The notes under the pieces are model-generated. The model was given only the letters and a program-made list of their open reading frames with translations. It was not told the DNA's origin and searched no databases. A stretch of 64,000 nt of DNA from Erysipelotrichales bacterium (GTDB taxonomy: Bacteria; Bacillota_I; Bacilli_A; Erysipelotrichales; Erysipelotrichaceae): assembly GCA_910576855.1 (NCBI GenBank), contig CAJTJP010000005.1, forward strand, positions 44,623 through 108,622. The letters are read 5' to 3'. Positions 16,199 to 26,000 of this stretch are shown piece by piece. How positions within the stretch are numbered: the stretch's first letter is position 1; every line of letters starts with the position of its first letter. Position numbers and translations under genes: made by a program.

Positions 16199-17509
16199 TT
16201 AATTATTCTCTGCCGCCTGCAAGATTTCCGATACAGCATACAACGGCAAATCAATTAATTTATCTGTTTTTTTATAATCTGCCATCGATAAGCGTAATGC
16301 AGTCTGCGGATTAAATTTATCGATATAGGTTTTCAGACTCTTTGCCTTTAAATTGATTTCCGCCTTAACCTCTAACGGAATAATTGCGTTTCCTAAATCA
16401 AGGATAAAATCAACCTCACAAGAACCGCGATCATTGGTATAGTAATAGGTTTGAATATCCGCTGTAGCCTTTAGCTGTTGACAAACATATTGTTCACTCA
16501 AGGCACCTTTAAATTCCGAAAATAAATCATTACCGTTTAACAACGTGCGCTGATGCAGATTACTCATACAGCCAAGCAAACCGATATCCACAAGAAACAG
16601 CTTAAAAGCACGCCAATCCTCGTATGCTTTCAACGGAAAGCCTACCGAATTCACTCTTGTCAGCTTATGAACCAATCCGCAATCACTCAGCCACATAAGC
16701 GCTGCTTCAAAGTCCTTAGAACGTGCTCCGTCTCGTATAATCCCGTAAATAAACTTTTTATTTTCTTTTGCGAGCTGGGCAGGTATACTGTTCCATATCA
16801 TACGAATTTTCGGCACGATTTCATATGGCGCATGCTTAGAGAAATCTTGTTCATATGCGAAAAGAATTCGTTTCTGTATTTCTCTTACCGCTTGGAAATC
16901 CTTTGTTTTACTGAAGCACTGAACTGCCTCCGGCATACCGCCGACAAAATAATATTGTTTCAGAGCATTCACATAAATGTGCTTAAAGGCATTGATCAAT
17001 GAATAATCCTGTTGTGCCAAAAGCTTACAGAAGCGCTCCCCTTCCGTTGCGTGTAAAAACTCATAAAATGATAAAGGACAGAGCTTTAAAAACTCTACCT
17101 TACCGACAGGGAAAGAGGTGCCCTCATGCAACGCAATCCCCAACAATGAACCGGCGCATATGATATGATACTGCGGTGCATCTTCACAAAAGTATTTCAG
17201 GGAAGCCAGTGCCCTCGGTACCTCTTGAATTTCATCAAAGATTATCAAGGTGTTATCGGAATCAATTTTTTTACCTGTATATAATTCAATTCCCGTAATT
17301 AAACGCTCAACCTTTAAATCGGCTTCAAAAAGGACTTTCATATCAGGATCGGAATCAAAATTAATATATACACGCTCAGAATAAGCCTGTTTACCGAATT
17401 CTTTCATCAGCCATGTTTTACCGACCTGTCTTGCGCCTTCGATAATCAACGGTTTATGAGCTTTACGCTCTTTCCATTCATACAGCTTTTCAATAGCACT
17501 TCGATACAT
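16199..17509 (-). CDS. AAA+ ATPase with C-terminal DUF4143 nuclease-like domain
   Basis: 436 residues. Walker A is GARQVGKTWLM and Walker B is LIIFDEIQEV, in an AAA_14 domain. The C-terminal DUF4143 domain keeps the PD-(D/E)XK-like core (CEVDFIL ... IPLEVKAE), unlike the first copy at 258-1454. The role of the family is unknown; links to defence or mobile elements have been proposed. The frame is open to 17671, but the start is the ATG at 17507-17509 with GGGAGG upstream; the extension is only the translation of a 33-bp direct repeat array that overlaps the promoter. Confidence 0.82.
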   Translation of the reverse strand: MYRSAIEKLYEWKERKAHKPLIIEGARQVGKTWLMKEFGKQAYSERVYINFDSDPDMKVLFEADLKVERLITGIELYTGKKIDSDNTLIIFDEIQEVPRALASLKYFCEDAPQYHIICAGSLLGIALHEGTSFPVGKVEFLKLCPLSFYEFLHATEGERFCKLLAQQDYSLINAFKHIYVNALKQYYFVGGMPEAVQCFSKTKDFQAVREIQKRILFAYEQDFSKHAPYEIVPKIRMIWNSIPAQLAKENKKFIYGIIRDGARSKDFEAALMWLSDCGLVHKLTRVNSVGFPLKAYEDWRAFKLFLVDIGLLGCMSNLHQRTLLNGNDLFSEFKGALSEQYVCQQLKATADIQTYYYTNDRGSCEVDFILDLGNAIIPLEVKAEINLKAKSLKTYIDKFNPQTALRLSMADYKKTDKLIDLPLYAVSEILQAAENN

Positions 17510-17539
17510 ACGTCTGCCTCCCTGCTTATTTATATGCTT

Positions 17540-17568
17540 AGGATACCACACTGATACAAAAATTACAA
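17540..17568 (-). promoter_or_regulatory. Promoter of the DUF4143 ATPase, overlapping direct repeats
   Basis: Minus strand TTGTAA (17563-17568), 17-base spacer, TATCCT (17540-17545). The -35 hexamer is the edge of the first repeat unit. Confidence 0.55.
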
Positions 17569-17640
17569 CGAAAAAGTGTAATATAGCAACACTTTTTACA
17601 ACGAATAAATGTAATGACACTACACTTTTTACGACGAATG
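17563..17640. repeat. 33-bp direct repeats (two full units and a partial third)
   Basis: Units at 17563-17595 and 17596-17628 both begin TTACAACGAA and end ACACTTT; a partial third starts at 17629 (TTACGACGAAT). An inverted pair AAAAAGTGT (17571-17579) and ACACTTTTT (17589-17597) lies within. The position on the promoter suggests operator sites. Confidence 0.75.
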
Positions 17641-17824
17641 TCAGTTTACTTGATATTGAAACGAAGTTCAACCCTATCCTCGTCCTATCCGACCGAAAAA
17701 ATCAATAGCGCTTTCGAGAACGAGATGATATAATAAAACAGCAGTCATAATCAAGCAGCATCATTGATTATGAATGAACAAACAACATTAAATAACGCCA
17801 ACTCGGCATAGAGAGGAATACAAT

Positions 17825-18226
17825 ATGAAGGATATTACAATCGGCATTACCCACAAAGAAACAAGGAAAGTCAGTGAGGATCTATCGGCAAAGGCAGTCG
17901 GCTCCGGTGAAGTAGCGGTTTATGCGACTCCGATGATGATTGCCTTAATGGAAAACAGCGCCGCTATGCTTTTGAAGCAATTCTTATCAGAGGAAGAAAC
18001 AAGTGTCGGCACAATGATAAATACTACGCATGAGGCCGCAACTCCGTGCGGTATGACAGTAAGCGCCGAAGCAGAAATCATTAAGCAGGAAGGACGAAAA
18101 ATCACCTTTCAGATTACGGCTGTTGATGAAGCTGGAATTATCGGACAAGCAGTTCATGAGCGCGTCGTTGTCAATAAAGCAAAGTTTGAAGCGAGAGCAC
18201 AGGCTAAGCTAAACGGCTCCGTATAA
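17825..18226 (+). CDS. FlK-like hotdog thioesterase
   Basis: 133 residues of the hotdog thioesterase family related to fluoroacetyl-CoA thioesterase FlK. The FlK catalytic set Thr42, Glu50, His76 is matched by Thr35 (VYATP), Glu43 (ALMENSA) and His69 (NTTHEA) with identical spacing. The C-terminal FQITAVDEAGIIGQAVHERVVV fits the family. Close relatives in non-fluoroacetate producers hydrolyse unknown acyl-CoAs, so the substrate here is open. An extended -10 (TGATATAAT, 17726-17734) is upstream; ribosome binding site GAGAGGA. A terminator follows at 18304. Confidence 0.85.
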   Translation: MKDITIGITHKETRKVSEDLSAKAVGSGEVAVYATPMMIALMENSAAMLLKQFLSEEETSVGTMINTTHEAATPCGMTVSAEAEIIKQEGRKITFQITAVDEAGIIGQAVHERVVVNKAKFEARAQAKLNGSV

Positions 18227-18303
18227 GGAAATCAAGCCAAGCTTCAACAAGCAATTATCTGCATATAAAATCTATGCGGCAATAACCGAAAAAAGTAAGA
18301 TTT

Positions 18304-18344
18304 AAGTGATGTGTCACCGATCAACAGGTGATTCATCACTTTTG
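18304..18344 (+). terminator. Terminator of the thioesterase gene
   Basis: AAGTGATG...CATCACTT with an inner GTCACC...GGTGA pairing, followed by TTTG. Confidence 0.75.
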
Positions 18345-18406
18345 TAATAAAAAGATAAAAAATTGAATTGTTGCACCGACAGAAGCATCGATAAAAATAA
18401 GAAGTA

Positions 18407-18415
18407 TGATATAAT
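18407..18415 (+). promoter_or_regulatory. Extended -10 promoter of the alpha/beta hydrolase
   Basis: TGATATAAT is a perfect extended -10; no good -35 is seen. Confidence 0.5.
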
Positions 18416-18458
18416 CATTACACAAACACATCATAGTTTAGACAGGAGCTGATTTTAA

Positions 18459-19178
18459 TTGAAAATCGTTACTTACGGAAACAAGGAACAAGCGAAAATA
18501 TTATTACTGCATCCCATGTTCACAAGTGCTGAATTTTTTAATTTTGTAATTGAAAGCTTAAGCAAACAATATTATTTAATTATTCCGACATACAGCGGTC
18601 ATTATGAAAATTCACATTATATCTCAACGGAACATGAGGAAAAAGCTATTAATCAATTTTTGAAAGAAAAAAACATTGATCGATTAAAGGCAATCATAGG
18701 ATTCTCATTAGGCGGTAATATCGCATTTCATTATTTCTGTAATAATCAAGATAAAGTCGATCAAGTAATCGTGGACAGTGCACCTATCTTTAATTTTCCA
18801 AGTATCATTATAAAATATTTTTTTAATAAATATAAAAAATGCCTGCTTACGATCAAAAAACATCCGGAAAATACAGTCAAGGAATTGAATAAGTGCTTTA
18901 ACGGTATGGGAGAAGCACAACAATATATCGCCCCGACAGTATCGATAGAAAGCTTATTAAATCTGGTAAAGAGCTGCTTCGCCGTTGATACACCGAAATT
19001 AGATATTGCATCACAAAAGAAAATAACATTTGTATACGGAACAAAGGATATCGCAAGACTTTGTTTACCGAGAATCAAGAAATATAAAAACAGTGAATTT
19101 ATCAAAATTGATTCCCAGGGTCATTGCGGTTATTTCAGGGAGAATACAGAGGAATATATAAAGAGACTGATAAGATAA
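18459..19178 (+). CDS. Alpha/beta hydrolase
   Basis: 239 residues. The nucleophile elbow GFSLGG (Ser83), acid Asp197 (VYGTKD) and His222 (QGHCGYF) give a full triad. There is no signal peptide. The start is TTG at 18459 with AGGAG ten bases upstream; no ATG fits. The gene is AT-rich and stands alone. Substrate not predictable; it resembles small esterases and proline-iminopeptidase-like hydrolases. Confidence 0.8.
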   Translation: MKIVTYGNKEQAKILLLHPMFTSAEFFNFVIESLSKQYYLIIPTYSGHYENSHYISTEHEEKAINQFLKEKNIDRLKAIIGFSLGGNIAFHYFCNNQDKVDQVIVDSAPIFNFPSIIIKYFFNKYKKCLLTIKKHPENTVKELNKCFNGMGEAQQYIAPTVSIESLLNLVKSCFAVDTPKLDIASQKKITFVYGTKDIARLCLPRIKKYKNSEFIKIDSQGHCGYFRENTEEYIKRLIR

Positions 19179-19437
19179 ATTCTTGTTTAATATCGACTGA
19201 GTAAAGAATTTCATTTACCATACGATCACATGTCGTACTTAGGAAGCAGTTTAGTATGCTTTATTCTGTTTATGACAGGACTTTGTTACCAGCACATCAT
19301 GACAATCAAATATACTTTGATGCAGCCAATATGGCATTTAAAAACTTTGTTATATACAGCGGCTATATACAAGCAGATACAAGCTAATCTTTATTTTTTA
19401 CATGAGGAAAATCACCTTCAGTAACAGCACATAAACT

Positions 19438-19537
19438 TCAATATAGTCCATCTGTATCAACCAGCTCCTCATCTGTAATCAATTATATCATCAATCGCAA
19501 TTCCCAACAAACCCACATAAGCTGTTTCCACTTCTTC
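19438..19537 (-). pseudogene. Decayed ORF in the 19179-19988 gap
   Basis: Two out-of-step frames join to read EEVETAYVGLLGIAIDDIIDY then DEELVDTDGLY, both acidic and protein-like, separated by a single-frame shift, with a stop just upstream. This looks like the end of a dead gene of unknown kind. The remaining gap holds hairpins at 19559-19602 (AAATGAAA/TTTCATTT) and 19782-19822, and no other gene. Confidence 0.35.
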
Positions 19538-19781
19538 CTAATATTTACGGTTTACACAAAAAAATGAAACACTTAATCAACAAGAATTAGTTCATTTTCA
19601 TTTATAGCGCCAGTCACATCACCATTATACCATGTAGCATTTTTCTCACTTTTGCTTTTTTTTTTAAATTTATGGATATAAAATCGTTCTTAGGATGTTT
19701 GTTAAACTGTAAGTGAGGCCCGCTATGCTGTATATAGCTTCATCAGCGCTTTATCATCCGGTTTTAGTGGTAATCTTAGTG

Positions 19782-19822
19782 AAGTTATAAGAATTAGTTA
19801 GACTAGAACTTATAACTTTTTT
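19782..19822 (+). terminator. Terminator-like hairpin
   Basis: AAGTTATAAG pairs with CTTATAACTT over a 17-base loop, then TTTT. No obvious gene feeds into it. Confidence 0.45.
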
Positions 19823-19988
19823 CAAGTTCGCAACATTTAAAAATTGATAAATTACATTTATTTAATAAAACCTATTATACATGTATCCATCTCAAAAAAA
19901 CACAAACAGTAATATTACTATAACAAGCTATATCAAATCTTCCCGACTAAGTGGTATAATAAAGAAAACTACCGAAAGGACTCTCCAT

Positions 19989-20648
19989 ATGACAATTGAT
20001 CATCTAACGATTTTTATCGCATTAATTAAAATAACAGCCCTGTTACTTATCATTCTATCTATATCCTTAATATGCGCCCGTTTCCGCGTTAAAAATAAAG
20101 ATATATTTATCCTCAGTATTTTTGCTTCTGCGGTCTTTCTTCATCAATACGTATTATGCTTTCCGTTAATGTATCTATCGTATGCTGTTGTCATTCTGAG
20201 CGGTATCATATATATCCTTTTCTGCTTGTATACACGCTTCAAAAACAAAGAACAAAGCCATCCTCTGTTAAAAATGATTATATTAACACTTTTGTTGTTG
20301 CTGCCTTCTTTCGGTGGAATAAGATCATATTATTTATATAAGCCTCTTTATCTGCTAAACGCAAAACATCTTATCTCAAACGATGCCGAGCTCCCGGTTT
20401 TAAGCTACTTTACAGCGAACCCTGTTAAAACCACGAAACAAAGTGTGGATTATGAGATAGGGATAGATTTGCCATACATTTCACACATTATAATAACTTT
20501 TGATGAAGCTTTGGAAAAGGTAGATATACCGGGAGCGAAGAACTTCAAGAAAATAGACCGGTTCACTACCTATTTTGAGATTTATCTTTATGACCGTAAA
20601 CATACAAGATTTACCGATACAAAACCGACTGTATCCCATAATAAATAA
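19989..20648 (+). CDS. Membrane protein of unknown function
   Basis: 219 residues with three or four hydrophobic segments in the first half (about 5-30, 40-60, 60-82, 95-115) and a soluble C-terminal part (about 120-219). I recognise no family. The start is the ATG at 19989 with AAAGGA upstream; an extended -10 TGGTATAAT lies at 19952-19960. The frame is open to 19881 but that part would precede the promoter. Convergent with the XRE regulator pair. Confidence 0.6.
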   Translation: MTIDHLTIFIALIKITALLLIILSISLICARFRVKNKDIFILSIFASAVFLHQYVLCFPLMYLSYAVVILSGIIYILFCLYTRFKNKEQSHPLLKMIILTLLLLLPSFGGIRSYYLYKPLYLLNAKHLISNDAELPVLSYFTANPVKTTKQSVDYEIGIDLPYISHIIITFDEALEKVDIPGAKNFKKIDRFTTYFEIYLYDRKHTRFTDTKPTVSHNK

Positions 20649-20678
20649 ACAGCCTGTTTTAAGACCCTATGACTATTC

Positions 20679-20966
20679 TCAATCCAACATGCGATACTGC
20701 GCAATCAGTGCCTCAATTATAGTTCTTTGTTCATCAGTCAATCGCTCCAATGAAATAAAATCCTTGATTTCATCATCATTCAACAGATAATCGATTGACA
20801 ATCCGCTCAGTTTTGAAATTCCGATCAAATGAAGCGTGGAAGGCTTTCCTGTTCCAAGCTCCCAATTATTGATCGATGATCGAGATACACCTAACATATT
20901 GCCGAATTCCTCTTGACTCGCATGCAGCACCGCCTTACGCGCATACTTGATTTTATCGGCTTTCAT
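20679..20966 (-). CDS. XRE-family helix-turn-helix regulator
   Basis: 95 residues. The HTH is SQEEFGNMLGVSRSSINNWE at about residues 17-36, a Cro/CI-type fold, followed by DYLLNDDE and a helical tail (LERLTDEQRTIIEALIAQYRML). Start at the ATG 20964-20966, AAAGGA upstream inside the preceding gene. It overlaps the upstream XRE gene by 14 bases, so both are made together. The shared C-terminal pattern suggests the two arose by duplication and may form heterodimers (inference). Confidence 0.8.
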   Translation of the reverse strand: MKADKIKYARKAVLHASQEEFGNMLGVSRSSINNWELGTGKPSTLHLIGISKLSGLSIDYLLNDDEIKDFISLERLTDEQRTIIEALIAQYRMLD

Positions 20967-21246
20967 GAACGTTTTTCCTTTCATTCATACTCAAAAAGCT
21001 TTGATATACCTCAGTCACAAGCCGTCTTTGTTTCGTATCAAGTCCGCTGATATCCAGCATTTCACTCTTCTTCCCCAATAAAATTTCATCAGCACTTAAG
21101 CCCGTATACTTCATCAATTTCGACAACTCACACAGATCGGGTACGGTGTAGCCCATTTCCCAATTTTGAATCGTCATCAACGGAATTTTTAACGTCGTCG
21201 CCAATTCGCTCGGCTCCATTCCCAAAAAAGAACATATTTTGTGCAT
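20953..21246 (-). CDS. XRE-family helix-turn-helix regulator (paired)
   Basis: 97 residues. HTH is PSELATTLKIPLMTIQNWEM at about residues 12-31, then LSADEILLGKK and a helical tail (SGLDTKQRRLVTEVYQSFLS) parallel to that of the downstream regulator. Start ATG 21244-21246 with AGGAGG nearby. Upstream 21247-21621 is intergenic; it holds a 26-codon minus-strand frame with no ribosome binding site and the inverted repeat described at 21516-21583. Target genes unknown. Confidence 0.8.
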   Translation of the reverse strand: MHKICSFLGMEPSELATTLKIPLMTIQNWEMGYTVPDLCELSKLMKYTGLSADEILLGKKSEMLDISGLDTKQRRLVTEVYQSFLSMNERKNVHESR

Positions 21247-21515
21247 TCCTATCCCTCCTATTAACCATATGCATTGTAAAACTTTGTCGAATTTTCGTCA
21301 TTATCACTGTCCCGCTTCGGTGACTATTTTAATCATTTTACTTATTGTTTTGATTATTTTTGCTAAATCGGGCATTAATTTCATAAGACAGGTATATTAT
21401 CACCATTTTATTTTACAATTTGTGCTATGATAAACAAGAATATCACAATCACTTTAATATGAAAAAGAAAAATAATATATTAACAGGCAATCATAAAGTC
21501 ATTTCCTCAGACACG

Positions 21516-21583
21516 ATATGACCGGTTATACGTCGAATAAAAAATCAAAAACAGATAAATTCAATTCACATAACAGGTCATAT
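21516..21583. repeat. 14-bp inverted repeat (13 of 14 paired)
   Basis: ATATGACCGGTTAT (21516-21529) and ATAACAGGTCATAT (21570-21583), 40 bases apart, upstream of the small ORF at 21622. Could be paired operator half-sites or an RNA hairpin. Confidence 0.6.
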
Positions 21584-21621
21584 CCTATTCATAAACAACC
21601 GCAAAGAAAGGAAGGAAAATC

Positions 21622-21882
21622 GTGTGCTGTAAGGATTTGATTTGGGTATATACCCGAAATGAAGATCACCGCTTATATATGCAGCGAGTGAAGCACTATG
21701 CCAAACAGAAGGAGTTAACAATTATAGGAATCACAGACGGCAATATTGCACACTTGATGAAAACGATATGTCTCGATGTGAATTATTTGTTGATCGATCG
21801 CTGTGAAGTGCTGAGCATGAGCGAACAGCGAGTGTTGTCCTGCTTTTGCCGTCGAAAACAAATTCATATGATTGTCATATAA
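21622..21882 (+). CDS. Hypothetical small protein
   Basis: 86 residues from a GTG start with AAGGAAGG six bases upstream, so translation is credible. The sequence starts LIWVYTRNEDHRLYMQRVKHYAKQKELTIIG, loosely like the N-terminal strand-helix-strand of serine recombinases or a Rossmann-like half, but the catalytic motif is absent and I make no functional claim. No membrane segment. It converges on the tag gene with four bases between the ends. Confidence 0.45.
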   Translation: MCCKDLIWVYTRNEDHRLYMQRVKHYAKQKELTIIGITDGNIAHLMKTICLDVNYLLIDRCEVLSMSEQRVLSCFCRRKQIHMIVI

Positions 21883-21886
21883 TCGT

Positions 21887-22444
21887 TCAATCAACACAAC
21901 GATGATATTCCTTACACCAAACCATATGATCGTTGATAATACCGATTGCCTCTAAATAAGAATAGATGATCGTCGTACCGACAAAGCGAAAGCCGCGTTT
22001 TTTCAAATCCTTGCTGATTATATCACTAAGCTCACTGTGTGTAGGGACTTCACCTTGTTCATGAAAGGAATTCACGATCTGTCTGCCGTTTGTAAAATGC
22101 CAAATATAACGATCGAAGGAACCGAATTCCTTTTGAACCGCAATAAAGCATTGTGCATTCGTAACTGCACTTTTTATTTTTAAGCGATTGCGTATGATCC
22201 CTTCATTATTCAACAGTTCTTGTTGCTTCGCTTCATCATAAGAAGCCACCTTTTCCACATTAAAATGATCAAATGCCTGTTGAAAGGCAGCACGTTTTTT
22301 TAATATCGTCACCCAAGAAAGTCCTGCCTGCATTCCCTCAAGAATCAACAGCTCAAACAGCTTTTGATCGTCATGCTGAGGCTTTCCCCATTCATTATCG
22401 TGGTATTGCTCATTATATTCTCCCTTTGCCCAGTCACAGCGCAT
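21887..22444 (-). CDS. tag: DNA-3-methyladenine glycosylase I
   Basis: 185 residues, the family's usual length. Removes 3-methyladenine from alkylated DNA. The TagI zinc-binding N-terminus (Cys3, WAKGEYNEQYHDNEWG with His15) and the C-terminal HMVWCKEYHRC match the family zinc snap. The base-binding region FELLILEGMQAGLSWVTIL includes the conserved Glu36. It is last in the addB-addA-DUF5662-tag series, two bases after DUF5662, so it is probably expressed with the recombination nuclease. Confidence 0.93.
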   Translation of the reverse strand: MRCDWAKGEYNEQYHDNEWGKPQHDDQKLFELLILEGMQAGLSWVTILKKRAAFQQAFDHFNVEKVASYDEAKQQELLNNEGIIRNRLKIKSAVTNAQCFIAVQKEFGSFDRYIWHFTNGRQIVNSFHEQGEVPTHSELSDIISKDLKKRGFRFVGTTIIYSYLEAIGIINDHMVWCKEYHRCVD

Positions 22445-22446
22445 GA

Positions 22447-22995
22447 TTACGCCTCCTTCACTAAATCATAGCCCTTGCTTTTTACCTCATGATTGATAAA
22501 ATTGATTGCTTCCTTATGACCGTGCTCTGCACAATAGCGAAGCATCAGCTCTAACAGTGCCTTTGTCTTTGGATGAATGATGACATTATCATAATTACGG
22601 ATAAAGTAATTCAATGCGCTGTCATCGCGATACTGCTTCTTTTCATAAACCATGGTAGCCGCAATACGATCACACCACATTTCAATCACATAGCGAATCG
22701 GCATCTGAATCGGAATACATTCGCCCTTGGTGAATTCTGTCCAATATTCCCAATGATGCTTATTTCTGCCCTTATGATGAAGCCAAGCGCCGGAATAGCC
22801 GAAGCGCTCACGTTCCACTCCGTTAGGACTGCGATAGCCGCAATAATAGCGAACACCGGTAATAAATTCCGTAAACGAATATTTCGACAGGTCATGAAGC
22901 AGTCCCTGCTTATACAGACCGCAGGCGAAGCATAAGCGAAGTACGATCCGTTTATGCTTATTGACGGTAGAAAAATGTCCCCATAGCTTAGACAT
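22447..22995 (-). CDS. DUF5662 family protein
   Basis: 182 residues of a family seen in Bacillota and sometimes labelled catalase. Rich in conserved His/Asp: LLHDLSKYSFTEF (about 33-45) and AWLHHKGRNKHHWEYWTEF, which hint at an HD-like metal site. There is no evidence of biochemical role. It starts nine bases after the addA stop and is followed two bases later by tag. Confidence 0.8.
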   Translation of the reverse strand: MSKLWGHFSTVNKHKRIVLRLCFACGLYKQGLLHDLSKYSFTEFITGVRYYCGYRSPNGVERERFGYSGAWLHHKGRNKHHWEYWTEFTKGECIPIQMPIRYVIEMWCDRIAATMVYEKKQYRDDSALNYFIRNYDNVIIHPKTKALLELMLRYCAEHGHKEAINFINHEVKSKGYDLVKEA

Positions 22996-23004
22996 AACAG
23001 CCTC

Positions 23005-26000
23005 CTAGCCGCTTACTGAAAGCGTAATCTCAATTTCCTTATGCAGAGATAAAGAATAAATATATGTACGAATCACTTTATCGGGATACAGTTGATTCAT
23101 TGCCCTTGTATAGGTGAGAAGCTGTTCTCGATAACGCTTTGAAAGCTCTTTTTCATCGATCCCCTTATCCGTTTTAAAGTCAATGATGATGATATCATCA
23201 TCGATTGCGGCAAAGTCAATAAAGCCGTGAATGATTTCATGATTTATACAAACAGAGAACGGATATTCATGATACACCTCACGATACGTATTCGCTTTAC
23301 GATACAAAGAATTTTCATTTAAGGCCTGTAAAGCCAAAAGCTCATGAGGGCTTGGTACAGGAAAAAGCGTATCATAATCGCTCTTGTTCCAACAGCGATT
23401 CGGCAATGCCTCGATATACTTATGAAGTCGTGTACCGTAGCTCATCGCGCCCTTGGATTGAAAGGATAGTTTTGGTTGTGGCATTTTTTCTGATGTCGCA
23501 CTTAATACATGCCAGATCGGATCGTTTCCCGCATAATACTGCATATCGCTTTGAATCGATACAACTTCGGCTTGTACTTCCTTTTGCCACAGATGATCGA
23601 CCTTGATCGTTCGCATCAACGCAAAGTCATTATGCGCAAGTGCACTGTGTAAAAGCCATGAGGTATAACCACCGCGCTCATAAACCACAGCCGGTGTGAG
23701 CTTTGATTCAAAGCTTCGCATATCCTTGATACAGTCTACAATATGAAGCTGCTGCTGCGCTCGTGTAGTCGCAACATACAAAATTCTCATTTCCTCCTCC
23801 AGCTCCTCTTTATTTTTCTTATGCTCCATGGCGATTCGCTGTACGCTTTTTCGAATCAAGCGTACATCACCATCGACATGAGAAAGCGCAATACCCAATT
23901 CACTGTCACAAACGCATAAGCCTCTGAAATCAAGTGCCGATTGTTTGGAATTCGACCATAAAAACACAACGGGAAACTGCAGCCCCTTAGATTGATGAAT
24001 ACTCATAACTCTTACGACATCATCCTCATTGCCGATCGGCATCGCCTCACTCGTTTCCGTATTGCGAAGCTCGTTGAGCTGTTGTAAGAAAGCGGAAAGA
24101 TTATGCGGATGCTTCGATTCAAAGGCAATCGCTTTATCATACAGTAAATCTAGATTACAGCGCTCCTGTTGATTCGTATACAGTGTGTAATAATTCGCCT
24201 GTTCATATAAAGCGTTCAATACCTCACAAATAGAACAGTGCTTCAGCATTTCACGAAGCTGTTCAAATATATCCATTTTCGGATAATGATTTTCCTTCAT
24301 ATACGAATAATAGGAAAGTTCTTGTTTGACCAGCTTGATATCGGCAAGGCTTTGCATATCATAATCAAATAACGGTGAGCTGATTGCCGCAATAAAATGA
24401 ATTTCATCGTAAGGATCGGCCAGTGCATATAACACAGAAACAATGATCTGTACCGCATTGGATTGATAAAAGCCCGAGGAAGCATCGATGAAGCATGGGA
24501 TATGCCATTCATCAAACACACGCTTCAGATCCTTTTTGCGCTCATTCGCTCTGACAAGTACCGCAAAATCCTTCCAGCTGCGATTGCTTTCCTGCTTGAT
24601 TTCTACGATCTTTGCGGCAATATATTCCGCTTTCCACTCATTCGCTGTTTTGATTTCATCGCTTTCCGTCTTTAAAGCCTCTTGATCCAGCGCATGAAAA
24701 ATGATCGGCTGTCCGCCCTGCCTTTGCGCATCAATACCGATATTCACATCGTCCTCTTTCGCATAACGACAGGAAAATCCATCAAGATTCATCAATTCCC
24801 AAAAGAGCTTATTATTAAAGGAAACAATTTCTTTTTTAGATCGATAGTTATGTGATAAATAAATGATTTCATCCTTTTGCGGATCGGCATGATCGATCAA
24901 GCCTCGCATCAGCTGCGGCTTCGCATGACGAAAGCCATAGATTGACTGCTTGATATCACCGACCCGAAATACATTATTTCCGCGACTGATCAGGCTTACC
25001 AAATCATTTTGAATATCATTGGAATCCTGAAATTCATCTACCATGATTTCGGTAAATAAGCTTCGATAATGCTCGGCAATCTGTCCGTTATTATATTTCA
25101 ACAGCCATAAAGCATAATACTCCATATCATTAAAATCAATCCCGTTACTTAAACGCTTTATTTTATTATAGCTTTCAATGTATGCCTGACTCATTTCAAT
25201 CAGCTTATCGATCGGTTCCTTTAAGTCCTTCATATCCGAAAGTAATTGTTTCTCATCATAAAGCATCGCAATCAGTGAGTCCTCAATATTTATGACGCGC
25301 TTTCTTGTCTGTTCATATAACAGATTGCTTTTATCGGGATTTGTCGGCGGGATCAAATGACAACAGGCAATAAAGGCTTGTTGGAAGCCGGTGTAATCAT
25401 AACCGTCAAGCAGCTCTTGAAGCTGAGGAAAGCATTCGCATTTCTTACGCATCGTTTCATATTTCTTTGTTTCCTCGCTGTAGTCAGTTTCATACATCTG
25501 CAGTAAGATTTGACAAGCCTGCGTGTATTGATCAAGCTGCGTTGTTAAATACGCAAAGAAGTTAGTGAGAATAGGCTCAGGCAGTGCACTCAGAGAAAGC
25601 TTTGGTTCACACAGCTTTCTGCAATGCGAAAACCATTGATCCCGATTGCTTTGTGAATTTGCGGTTTCGGCAATTTGACGAATCATATTGCGTAATGCTT
25701 CATCATCCTCACTGCGCGCCGAAAACATTGCGCAAAGCTGTTCAAACACAGGATCCTGTTTTTGATACTGCTCACGCATCACCATTTCCATTGCGCTTGT
25801 TTGGGCACTGCTCATCGCTGCCTCATCCATAACCGATTCGATTGCCTCTGCGCTTAAATCGGATAAATAATAAAATTCCTGAATGATCGACAAACAAAAG
25901 GAGTGAATCGTTGAAATATGGGCATTGGGAAGTGCCGCAAGCTGTTCACTGATATATTGCTTCTCTGCTTCATCATCGCTTTTGATATATAAGCTGTGAA

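Noticed and set aside
17563..17640. CRISPR array
   Set aside because: Repeats are directly abutting with no spacers, and no cas genes occur in the window.
20953..21246. XRE pair as a HigBA or similar toxin-antitoxin
   Set aside because: Both proteins are HTH regulators; no toxin-like gene is adjacent.
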